49,709 bases of DNA from Spirochaetales bacterium (lineage in GTDB: Bacteria; Spirochaetota; Spirochaetia; DSM-2461): the NCBI GenBank assembly GCA_028532905.1, contig JAQQAM010000063.1, positions 1 through 49,709 on the forward strand, read 5' to 3'. Of this stretch, positions 8,560-16,208 are shown piece by piece. The notes below the pieces were generated by a model. That model was not told the DNA's origin. It worked only from the letters and a program-made list of their open reading frames with translations, and made no database searches. The translations under genes and the position numbers were made by a program. The stretch's first letter is position 1, and each line of letters starts with the position of its first letter.

Positions 8560-9432
8560 ATGGCTGATTTAGACGACATCCGGGATGGAAATAATTTTGG
8601 AGTCGGTATCCCTGTGGAAGGACAGAGTTTTTATATCAAGGGACACGACCACGCAGGCTGGGGGTTGAAAAACCGCCTGGCTAATATGTTCAATAAAAAA
8701 TCAGGGAATTCTGTCATGCTGGCATTCGACCACGGATTCCTGATGGGACCCACTTCGGGGCTTGAGCGGGTGGATCTTAATATTCTGCCACTTGCACCCT
8801 ATGTGGATGTCATGATGGGCTGCAAAGGGATGATTCGCTCTACAGTACCTGCTGACTGCGAGACCCCTATCGCTCTTCGGGCTGATGCAGGGACAACAAT
8901 CCTTACGACCATGAATGACAATGTCGTTATGGACATAAATGAAGCCCTTGCTATGAATGCCCAATGTATGGCTGTCATGCTTTCCGTGGGGTGTAAAGAT
9001 ACGGAAGCTACAACTGTGAAGAATCTTTTTACTCTGGCAGATAAAGCAAATCCTCTGGGAATGCCTGTAATGGGAATCACGGCTGTCGGCAAAGATATGG
9101 TTCGGGATGCCCGTTATTTTGGTCTGGCGTCACGTGTCTGTGCCGAAAACGGTGCCAACATCGTTAAAACATACTATACCGAAGGGTTCGAAAAAGTTGT
9201 TGCTGGCTGTCCGGTTCCGGTTGTTATTGCCGGGGGGAAAAAGCTTCCTGAGCTTGAAGCCCTTGAGCTTTCCTACAAAGCCATAAGCTGTGGTGCTGTG
9301 GGTGTCGATATGGGACGTAATATCTTTCAGTCTGAAGATCCTGCTGCTATGGCTCAGGCTGTGGCCGGAGTGGTTCATGACGGACTTACACCTGAACAGG
9401 GTCTGGAGAAATTTAACGACCTTAAAGGGTAA
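8560..9432 (+). CDS. lsrF: LsrF-type class I aldolase/thiolase (DhnA family)
   Basis: A 290-residue TIM-barrel protein strikingly like E. coli LsrF from the first residues (MADLDDI) onward. It shares VMLAFDHGF, TSGLERVDLNI, GVGIP-type early sequence, VAGCPVPVVIAGGKKLPE and VDMGRNIFQS. The Schiff-base lysine sits in NIVKTYYTEGFE as Lys203, the same number as in the E. coli enzyme. LsrF passes the acetyl part of 3-hydroxy-2,4-pentanedione 5-phosphate to CoA, yielding dihydroxyacetone phosphate and acetyl-CoA. Its operon partners are DhaK, DhaL and an ABM protein. It starts at an ATG behind GAGGAG. A related phospho-diketone or ketose substrate is possible. Confidence 0.93.
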   Translation: MADLDDIRDGNNFGVGIPVEGQSFYIKGHDHAGWGLKNRLANMFNKKSGNSVMLAFDHGFLMGPTSGLERVDLNILPLAPYVDVMMGCKGMIRSTVPADCETPIALRADAGTTILTTMNDNVVMDINEALAMNAQCMAVMLSVGCKDTEATTVKNLFTLADKANPLGMPVMGITAVGKDMVRDARYFGLASRVCAENGANIVKTYYTEGFEKVVAGCPVPVVIAGGKKLPELEALELSYKAISCGAVGVDMGRNIFQSEDPAAMAQAVAGVVHDGLTPEQGLEKFNDLKG

Positions 9433-9590
9433 GCAGTCAGAGCATCCAGCTGCCGGTCGGAGAACCTGTTGATGTAATCGGGAGTCCGTCCAATGGGGGA
9501 GGGTTAGTCAAAGTCATATAACAGTGTCTCTATGATTTTATAGATAATGACGATGTGATGTTTCATTTTGACTGACGTAGAAAAGGACAT

Positions 9591-9649
9591 GACATATGTA
9601 ACTTATGGGTAAATAAAAGCTTGACATATGTGATTTAGTGGCGTACGAT
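9591..9649 (+). promoter_or_regulatory. Strong promoter with two candidate SorC operators
   Basis: A near-consensus promoter, TTGACA (9621-9626), 17 bases, TACGAT (9644-9649), drives the binding-protein gene. GACATATGTAAC (9591-9602) and GACATATGTGAT (9623-9634) share the CATATG core with the sites at 3847 and 6194. The second copy covers the -35 box, the place expected for repression. Confidence 0.68.
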
Positions 9650-9663
9650 TTTTTTATCGTACG
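9642..9663 (+). repeat. Perfect inverted repeat covering the -10 box
   Basis: CGTACGAT (9642-9649) and ATCGTACG (9656-9663) are exact inverted repeats across six T residues. The left arm contains the -10 hexamer TACGAT. This could be a second operator or a hairpin at the 5' end of the transcript. Confidence 0.6.
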
Positions 9664-9669
9664 AATAGA

Positions 9670-9688
9670 CAACTGAATTTTTCAGTTG
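9670..9688 (+). other. 5' untranslated stem-loop before the binding-protein gene
   Basis: CAACTGAA (9670-9677) and TTCAGTTG (9681-9688) form an exact 8-bp stem with a three-base loop, 16 bases before the GGAGGA ribosome site. A 5' hairpin like this commonly stabilises the mRNA of an abundant binding protein. Confidence 0.5.
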
Positions 9689-9714
9689 CAGTTTGTAAAA
9701 AATCGGAGGAAAGA

Positions 9715-10764
9715 ATGAAGAAGATTTTATTGGTTCTGATGGCATTGGTGATGACCGGAATGGTATTTGCTGCCGGACAGCAGGAAGCGGCTCCAGTAGA
9801 TACAAGCGGTAAGACCGTCGTTAAAATGGGACTTGCTATGCAGAGTAAGATGGCTCCTGCGTTCCATGCCTGGGAAGATTACCTGTATGCAAGAGTTCAG
9901 ATTGAAGCTGAAGAACGTGGTTATGTTGTTGACTGGTCTGCTACCAATGCTAATGGTGACTCCACAAAGCAGGCTAACGATATCAAAGACCTGCTGGCCA
10001 AAGGCAGTGAAGTTGTCTTCGTTCCCTGTAATGACTCCCAGGCAATCCTGCAGTCAGTTGAGGAAGTTCACAATGCAGGTGCTCTTTATGTTTCCTACTG
10101 CCGGGCTGTCTCTCCCGAAGCTGCCGGCAATCAGGTTCCCGACACAACTATTAACTTCAGTTCTGAAGAACAGGCCTATGTGGGTGTTATGAAAATGTTT
10201 GAAATCATGGAAGCCGACGGGATTGTACCCACAACAATGATCGATGTACATGGCCAGGTTATTGATGAAAACGCTATCAATAGAGAAAAAGGTCTGAGAA
10301 GAGCCCTTGTAGATGCAGGTTATCCTGATCTGAAAGTTGTTGTCTGTGACAGCGGTGCCTGGGAACCCGATGTAGCCCGTGACAGTGTAGATGCTGCTCT
10401 TCAGGCCCACCCGGAAGCAAACTGCCTCTATACTTCATCTGACTTCATGATGCCTGGTATTCAGACAGCACTTGAAAATAACGATAAATGGTACCCCCGT
10501 GGGGAAGAAGGACATGTTTACATTGCCTCTTCAGATATTTTCCCCATCGCTATTGAAATGCTGCAGGCTGGATATATCACCACAGCTGTTGACCAGGGCT
10601 GCTATGAGTTTGCAGTAAATGCAGCAAAATCCGCTTTCGACCTGCTGGAAGGTAAAGAAGTGGAAAAAATGCAGCTGACCCTTGGAACAATGGCTACCGT
10701 CGATAACATCGATGAGATTTTAGCGGATGATTCGATATTTCTCTGGGGTAATGACTATAAATAA
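9715..10764 (+). CDS. Sugar ABC transporter substrate-binding protein (periplasmic, PBP type 1)
   Basis: A 349-residue exported binding protein of the ribose/galactose type. The signal peptide has a KK start, a hydrophobic core and ends around VFAAGQQEA; there is no lipobox cysteine at that point. The mature part shows the paired Rossmann-like lobes of family PF13407, with KDLLAKGSEVVFVPCNDSQAI and later YIASSDIFPIAIEML. It starts at an ATG behind CGGAGGAAAG. It lies downstream of lsrF under its own promoter with CATATG operators, so it probably captures the compound degraded by the island. It is not recognisably closer to LsrB than to other sugar-binding proteins. A GC-rich hairpin follows the gene. 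Confidence 0.9.
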   Translation: MKKILLVLMALVMTGMVFAAGQQEAAPVDTSGKTVVKMGLAMQSKMAPAFHAWEDYLYARVQIEAEERGYVVDWSATNANGDSTKQANDIKDLLAKGSEVVFVPCNDSQAILQSVEEVHNAGALYVSYCRAVSPEAAGNQVPDTTINFSSEEQAYVGVMKMFEIMEADGIVPTTMIDVHGQVIDENAINREKGLRRALVDAGYPDLKVVVCDSGAWEPDVARDSVDAALQAHPEANCLYTSSDFMMPGIQTALENNDKWYPRGEEGHVYIASSDIFPIAIEMLQAGYITTAVDQGCYEFAVNAAKSAFDLLEGKEVEKMQLTLGTMATVDNIDEILADDSIFLWGNDYK

Positions 10765-10787
10765 AATGGTCTGATTTACATCAAGGA

Positions 10788-10816
10788 CAAGGCGAGGTGT
10801 CAATAACCTCGCCTTG
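10788..10816 (+). terminator. GC-rich hairpin after the binding-protein gene (partial terminator)
   Basis: An 11-bp perfect stem joins 10788-10798 (CAAGGCGAGGT) and 10806-10816 (ACCTCGCCTTG) over a 7-base loop. Only CTTTCAATTT follows, not a clean T tract. It would reduce read-through into the permease genes or protect the 3' end of the binding-protein mRNA. Confidence 0.65.
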
Positions 10817-10888
10817 CTTTCAATTTGCTGGCGACATTATTACAACTGAGAAATATTCAATTTTATAGATGTACAAAAAGAGGATAAA

Positions 10889-11860
10889 ATGGTGCTGGAT
10901 AGAATAAAATTTTTTGGTCAAAGAAATAAACAGCTGCTGGGTATGCTTGGTGCCATAGCTGTTATGCTTCTTGTTCTATCAATTTCTGTAGAAAATTTTA
11001 TGACCTGGACTAATATAACAAACCTGCTGGCTCAAGTAGCACCAATAGCCTTTATGGCTACAGGAATCACATTCGTTCTCATTACAAAGGGGATGGATAT
11101 TTCCGGACCTGCTGTAATGGCGGCGTCATCTGTTATTGCCGTTGCTTTTATTACAAGCTTTAAAGTCATAACTGCCGTGCATTTGATATCAGGTTGTATG
11201 ATTCTTTTATTAGCGGGCGGTTTTTTTGGATTCATCAATGGATTGGCCATTGCTAAATTAAAAATGGTCCCACTGGTTGTTACACTTTCCATGATGACCG
11301 TTGCTACAGGTCTGGCAACAGTGCTTGGCGGAGCACGCGGATTACCAACTATTCCATCTGCATACGCTAACTTTTTCAACAAGTATACAGTAATTGTTAT
11401 GGTAATTCTTATTTCTTCGGCTCTGGATTTCTTACTGACAGGAACATCTTTCGGAAGGAAAGTTTACTACATAGGGAACAAAGAAGAAACGGCAAGAATT
11501 TCCGGTATCAATACAGATAATGTAATCTTGATTGTCTATATCATCTGCGGTATTTGTGCTGCACTGGCCGGCATTGTTAATGTTGCCATCATCTCAACTG
11601 CCCGAGCCTCTATGGGGCCGCAATCCCAGATTCTGGATGTTGTCAGTGCGGCTGTAATCGGCGGTGTTTCTGTTCAGGGTGGAAAAGGCCGAGTCCGTGA
11701 TGCCTGCCTGGGTGCCTTTCTAATAGTAGGTGTCAATAATGTTATGAATCTGATCGGTGTCTCAGATTATTTTACAACCCTGATCAAAGGCAGCATTATC
11801 ATCTTTGCCATGGGTATCAGTTCATTTCGACAATTCTATTTTTCAAGAATAAGAGCATAG
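10889..11860 (+). CDS. Sugar ABC transporter permease (RbsC-like)
   Basis: A 323-residue BPD_transp_2 membrane protein. The conserved loop is ITKGMDISGPAVMAAS, with the family's G-x-D-(L/I)S element. The C-terminal coupling region is VSAAVIGGVSVQGGKGRVRDACLGA. The start ATG follows AGAGGATAAA. It is the first of three tightly spaced genes (permease, ATPase, permease) that complete the importer served by the upstream binding protein. Confidence 0.93.
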   Translation: MVLDRIKFFGQRNKQLLGMLGAIAVMLLVLSISVENFMTWTNITNLLAQVAPIAFMATGITFVLITKGMDISGPAVMAASSVIAVAFITSFKVITAVHLISGCMILLLAGGFFGFINGLAIAKLKMVPLVVTLSMMTVATGLATVLGGARGLPTIPSAYANFFNKYTVIVMVILISSALDFLLTGTSFGRKVYYIGNKEETARISGINTDNVILIVYIICGICAALAGIVNVAIISTARASMGPQSQILDVVSAAVIGGVSVQGGKGRVRDACLGAFLIVGVNNVMNLIGVSDYFTTLIKGSIIIFAMGISSFRQFYFSRIRA

Positions 11861-11868
11861 GGGAAAGT

Positions 11869-13413
11869 ATGGAAAAGAAATCACCTCTTCAACTTAAAAA
11901 TATCAGCATGACATTTCCCGGTGTTAAGGCTCTTAACAATGTAAGCTTTACGGCCCATCAGGGTGAAGTGTTAGGTCTTGTGGGTGTAAATGGGGCTGGT
12001 AAATCTACCATGATGAATATTTTGGGCGGGCTGCTGCAGCCGGATAAAGGCTCAGAAATAATCATTAACGGGGAATCCGTTAAAATTAAGAATCCCAGAG
12101 TTGCCGAAGATTTAGGAATCGCCTTTATTCAACAGGAAGTCGCTGCTTTTGAAACTATGAATGTTTATGAAAATGTTCTTGCCAGCGATTTTGACAAGTG
12201 GCGTAAAAACAGGTCTCCGTTCTTAAACAAGAAAGCAATGAAAGAGGAAGTGAGAAAACATCTTGCGACTCTTGATTGTTATATTGATGTGGACACGCCG
12301 ACTCACTCGCTGACTGTCGGTGAGAAGCAGATGGTTCAGATTGCAAGAGCCCTTAGTCAGGGGGGGCAGATACTGCTTTTCGACGAGCCTACAGCGTCTC
12401 TTTCTGATCATGAAACTCAAAAACTCTTTGAAATTATCAACAATTTAAGAACCCAGGGATACATTATTTTCTATATCTCTCACTATCTGGATGAGATTTT
12501 TGAGATGTGTGACAGAGTTGTTGCCCTTCGGGATGGCCAGAAGACGGGAGAAGCTCCCATTTCAGAAATTAACAAAGAAAAACTGGTTGATATGATGATT
12601 GGACATTTTGTCGAAACAACAGAGCGTAAAAACTCCAGAGATAAAGACGATATCATCTTACGGGCAGAAAATATTACAGGTGTCAAATTCCCCAGGAATA
12701 TAAGTTTCGACCTGCATAAAGGTGAAATCCTCGGAGTCTGGGGTCTCCTGGGGTCCGGCAGATCTGAGTTGTTTAACACATTGCTTGGTTTTGACAAAAT
12801 GGTTGAAGGAACAATTTCATTTAATCAAAACGGGGAGCTTTGTGAAATTAACCATAAAGATTTATATCAGCATGTTGGTTATCTGACTGAAGGAAGACAT
12901 CATAATGGTGTTTTCCTGGATATGACTATTGCTGAAAACATTACAAGTTCTGATCTTGATCGTTTTGCTTCAAAAGGCATCGGCATTCTGAACAACAGGA
13001 AAGAGAAAGAAGAATCCCGTAAATATATGAAGCAGGTAAATGTAAAAGCTGTTGATGAGAACATGATTGTCAGCAAGCTTTCCGGTGGAAACCAGCAAAA
13101 AGTGATTATATCTAAATGGATGCTTAAAGATCCGGATATTCTGTTTATGGATGAGCCGACAAAAGGTGTTGATGTCGGTGCAAAGGCGGAAATCCAGAAT
13201 CTGATCTTTGATAGATCTGAAAAAGGTGTCTCTTTCGTAGTTGTTTCATCAGAACTGGAAGAGATTATGAACCTTTGTGACCGGATTATTGTTATTGCAG
13301 AAGGAAAACTTGTTGGTGAAGTAAACAGGGATGATTTTTCTAAAGAGGCACTTATGGCTGGTATCGTAAAGCAGGAGGAAAAAGTTGAAAACGAACAAGT
13401 TCAAGTTGGATAA
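11869..13413 (+). CDS. Sugar ABC transporter ATP-binding protein (RbsA class)
   Basis: A 514-residue double ATPase. The first domain has Walker A GVNGAGKST, a modified signature LTVGEKQMVQIARAL and Walker B ILLFDEPTASL. The second has the degenerate P-loop GLLGSGRSE, the signature LSGGNQQKVIISKWM and Walker B ILFMDEPTKGVD. It powers uptake by the two permeases on either side. The start ATG lies eight bases after the preceding stop behind GGGGAAAG, and its end overlaps the next gene by 29 bases. Confidence 0.96.
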   Translation: MEKKSPLQLKNISMTFPGVKALNNVSFTAHQGEVLGLVGVNGAGKSTMMNILGGLLQPDKGSEIIINGESVKIKNPRVAEDLGIAFIQQEVAAFETMNVYENVLASDFDKWRKNRSPFLNKKAMKEEVRKHLATLDCYIDVDTPTHSLTVGEKQMVQIARALSQGGQILLFDEPTASLSDHETQKLFEIINNLRTQGYIIFYISHYLDEIFEMCDRVVALRDGQKTGEAPISEINKEKLVDMMIGHFVETTERKNSRDKDDIILRAENITGVKFPRNISFDLHKGEILGVWGLLGSGRSELFNTLLGFDKMVEGTISFNQNGELCEINHKDLYQHVGYLTEGRHHNGVFLDMTIAENITSSDLDRFASKGIGILNNRKEKEESRKYMKQVNVKAVDENMIVSKLSGGNQQKVIISKWMLKDPDILFMDEPTKGVDVGAKAEIQNLIFDRSEKGVSFVVVSSELEEIMNLCDRIIVIAEGKLVGEVNRDDFSKEALMAGIVKQEEKVENEQVQVG

Positions 13414-14347
13414 TATTTTTCAGTATTCGACTTATATCGTGTTAGCACTGATATTTATTGTTTTTACAATTGGTTCGGATAAGTTTCTGACACATAAAAA
13501 TGTATATACCACAATGTTCAATGGCGGACCACTGATTTTAATTACCTGCGCTGTGACATTTTCTCTTCTGGTAGGAGTTATTGACCTGTCTGTCGGTGCA
13601 ATGGGTTATGCTTCCGGATGTTTAGCCGGGATACTGATTAAAAACTATGATGCTCCCATAGTACTGGCATTTTTAGCAGGTATCGCACTGGCTACATTCA
13701 TCGGGTGGATTAACAGTGTGTTCATTGTGAAATTAAAAATGAATGCCATGCTGGTCTCCATGGGAATGATGTTAATCATCAGAGCGATTGCAAAAATAAT
13801 TACCCATGATAAAACCATCAGCTTATTCAGTCTTTCTTTCTTAAGACAGGCAAAAATAAAAGCATTGGGTGGTTTTCCCATATTGCTGCTGGTCGTTTTC
13901 TTCATTGTACTTGTCTGTAATATTGTTTTAAAACAAACACCCTTCGGGCGAAAGCTGCTAGCTGTCGGAAGTAATGAAACAGTGGCGAAAAACGTTGGAA
14001 TCAATACTGACCGTATCAAGAGTGCAGCTCTTATCATCTGTGGTGCCATATGCGGTATTGCCGGTTGTTTCTGGGTTATCACACTGGGCTCGGTTGTAGT
14101 CACCGGATTAGTCTCTTATGAGTTTTTGGCAATTGCTGCTGCCGTGCTTGGCGGTACAAGTCTGCTTGGTGGAAGAGGATCATTTTATCCGGGCAGTTTC
14201 ATAGGAGCCCTGATCCTGCTCTTTATTGCTTCCGGTATGGCAATTATGGGTATATCACCCTATGCCATACCCTTTGTACGCGGTGTGATTATATTCATTG
14301 CCATGTATGTTGATTCTCTCAGGCACAAAGCGATGATGCTTGCATAG
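13385..14347 (+). CDS. Sugar ABC transporter permease (RbsC-like), second subunit
   Basis: A 320-residue membrane protein of the ribose permease family. The start is a TTG at 13385, supported by GCAGGAGG just upstream, and it overlaps the ATPase gene by 29 bases. The conserved loop LLVGVIDLSVGAMGYASG is the classical form of the family motif, and AAVLGGTSLLGGRGSFYPGS marks the C-terminal coupling region. With the permease at 10889 it probably forms a heterodimeric channel. Confidence 0.93.
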   Translation: MKTNKFKLDNIFQYSTYIVLALIFIVFTIGSDKFLTHKNVYTTMFNGGPLILITCAVTFSLLVGVIDLSVGAMGYASGCLAGILIKNYDAPIVLAFLAGIALATFIGWINSVFIVKLKMNAMLVSMGMMLIIRAIAKIITHDKTISLFSLSFLRQAKIKALGGFPILLLVVFFIVLVCNIVLKQTPFGRKLLAVGSNETVAKNVGINTDRIKSAALIICGAICGIAGCFWVITLGSVVVTGLVSYEFLAIAAAVLGGTSLLGGRGSFYPGSFIGALILLFIASGMAIMGISPYAIPFVRGVIIFIAMYVDSLRHKAMMLA

Positions 14348-14368
14348 ATTTAATAAAAGGAGATCATC

Positions 14369-15145
14369 ATGAGTATACTTGATCAGTTTAAACTCACCGG
14401 AAAAGTGGCTGTTGTCACAGGAGCAGGGCAGGGAATCGGAAAACGTGTAGCCCTGGCTTATCTGGAGGCCGGTGCAAAAGTTGTTTTAGCAGCAAGGGGA
14501 GTGGATAATGATAATCTTGCCAGGACTGCGGCAGAGTTTGAGGCTCAGTTTCCCGGATGTTCCATGGCATTTGCCTGTGATGTGACATCTCAGAGTTCGG
14601 TTGATGCCCTTGTTGACGCGACAGTAGAACGTTTCGGGCGTCTGGATATCGGGGTCGCCAATGCCGGTATTGTTACATTGAAGGGTCTTGAAAAGATGGA
14701 TCTGGAGGAGTTTGAGCGCATTCAGAAAGTGAATGTCTCCGGTGTCTTTCTGACGGCACAGGCCTGTGCCAGAAAGATGATCGATCAGGGCGAGGGGGGC
14801 AGTATTATTGTAACCGCATCCATGAGTGGATCGGTTATAAATACTCCTCAGAAGATAGGTCATTACTGCACATCCAAAGCCGCTGCCCGGCAGCTTGCTA
14901 AGGCTATGGCGGTGGAGTTTGCTGAATATAATATCCGTGTTAACAGTATTTCTCCCGGATATATTATGACCGAGCTTGTTGAACCTTTAACTGACTTCCA
15001 TGCCTTATGGGAGCCGCAGATACCAATGCGCCGTCTGGGCAATCCGGAAGAGCTTATGGGTCTCTATCTCTATATGGCCTCAGATGCATCAAGCTATATG
15101 ACCGGTTCAGATGTGATTATTGATGGTGGATTTACTTCAGTTTGA
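14369..15145 (+). CDS. Short-chain dehydrogenase/reductase, likely polyol or sugar dehydrogenase
   Basis: A classical SDR of 258 residues. It has the cofactor loop TGAGQGIG (17-24), the NAG motif (98-100) and the catalytic triad Ser153, Tyr166 and Lys170 in YCTSK. The C-terminal PGYIMTELVEP and the ending IIDGGFTSV are typical of family members acting on polyols and ketoses, such as arabitol, sorbitol or threitol dehydrogenases. It starts at an ATG behind AAGGAG, 21 bases after the permease, so it is part of the transport operon. It may oxidise an imported polyol to the ketose that the DhaK/DhaL kinase then phosphorylates. Confidence 0.9.
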   Translation: MSILDQFKLTGKVAVVTGAGQGIGKRVALAYLEAGAKVVLAARGVDNDNLARTAAEFEAQFPGCSMAFACDVTSQSSVDALVDATVERFGRLDIGVANAGIVTLKGLEKMDLEEFERIQKVNVSGVFLTAQACARKMIDQGEGGSIIVTASMSGSVINTPQKIGHYCTSKAAARQLAKAMAVEFAEYNIRVNSISPGYIMTELVEPLTDFHALWEPQIPMRRLGNPEELMGLYLYMASDASSYMTGSDVIIDGGFTSV

Positions 15146-15290
15146 TACTTCGTTTCTGTTAATGACTTTAATCCGGAAATGAGAAATATTTGAATATGCA
15201 GGCGGCAGCATGGAATGCCGTAAGAACTATTAAACCAGCTCAATTATAAGACTCTACCGGGTTTGTGATTGACTTTCTATAGGAGTTTAC

Positions 15291-16061
15291 ATGAATAAAC
15301 CGATTGTAATTATCGGAATGGGACAACTGGCAGGTGTTCTTGCCACAGCTTTTTTGCGGAACGGCCGCCCTGTCTTTCCCATTATACGGAAAATGAAAAT
15401 GTCAGAAGAGGTCAATGCGGTACCAGATCCTGAAATGGTGATCGTTGCCGTGGCCAAAAAAGACCTTAAAGCTGTCATGGAAGACATTCCGGAACAGTGG
15501 CGTGATAAACTCGTCCTGATTCAAAATGAATTGCTTCCCGGCGACTGGACAACCTTTGATATCACAGATCCGACTATCCTGTCTGTCTGGTTTGAAAAGA
15601 AGAAAGGCATGGACTACAACCCCGTTCTTCCCTCTCCCGTATTCGGCCCCCACGCTGATTTGATTGCCGAGTCTCTCCAGGCTATTGAGATTCCCTGCCG
15701 TGTTGTAGGCAGTATGGATGATATGATTTCCGAACTGGTGGCCAAAAATGTTTTTGTAATTACCATAAACATCTGTGGACTGGCATTGCCTGAGGGAACT
15801 ACAACATCCATGCTGTGGGAAAAGGATCGGGATCTGGCAGCAGCTGTGGCGGATAATGTAATTGATATTCAGGAACATATCACAGGACGTAAGTATGACC
15901 GGTCTCAGCTCATGGAAGGACTGGAGAAGGGATTGTACGGCGACCCCGCCCATAAATGCAAGGGACGTTCTGCCCAGGGTCGGTTGGATCGTATCCTTGA
16001 AATTGCTGACAAGACCGGATTGAGGATTAAGTCCATTAGAGAGCTGGCCGTTGGAGGGTAA
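15291..16061 (+). CDS. NAD(P)-binding Rossmann protein (6PGDH/ketopantoate reductase-like), substrate unknown
   Basis: A 256-residue cytoplasmic protein opening with a dinucleotide-binding fold, VIIGMGQLAGVLATA. The variant GxGxxA/G fingerprint and the following acidic or basic positions suggest NAD(P). The C-terminal half is helical and resembles the 6-phosphogluconate dehydrogenase or ketopantoate reductase superfamily rather than SDRs. The start ATG follows TAGGAG. It is separated from the SDR by 145 bases with no clear terminator, so it may be the last gene of the island. I do not recognise the specific family and infer only an oxidoreductase role in the same pathway. Confidence 0.7.
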   Translation: MNKPIVIIGMGQLAGVLATAFLRNGRPVFPIIRKMKMSEEVNAVPDPEMVIVAVAKKDLKAVMEDIPEQWRDKLVLIQNELLPGDWTTFDITDPTILSVWFEKKKGMDYNPVLPSPVFGPHADLIAESLQAIEIPCRVVGSMDDMISELVAKNVFVITINICGLALPEGTTTSMLWEKDRDLAAAVADNVIDIQEHITGRKYDRSQLMEGLEKGLYGDPAHKCKGRSAQGRLDRILEIADKTGLRIKSIRELAVGG

Positions 16062-16208
16062 TCTTCACTGCCATCTGTGACAGGATCTCTTAATTCCTCT
16101 TAGTTTCCGGTGAAATATATGATCATCCCCCTTATAGTTCATTTTTCCGGAAAATGTTTAAATCATCTGTCCCCTTCAGGGGATTTAACCGGATTATTGA
16201 GGAATCCC

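Noticed and set aside
3875-14347. Calling the island a true AI-2 (lsr) uptake operon
   Set aside because: LsrF and the regulator match, but the kinase is different, the binding protein is not recognisably LsrB, and two dehydrogenases are present. I report similarity, not identity of substrate.
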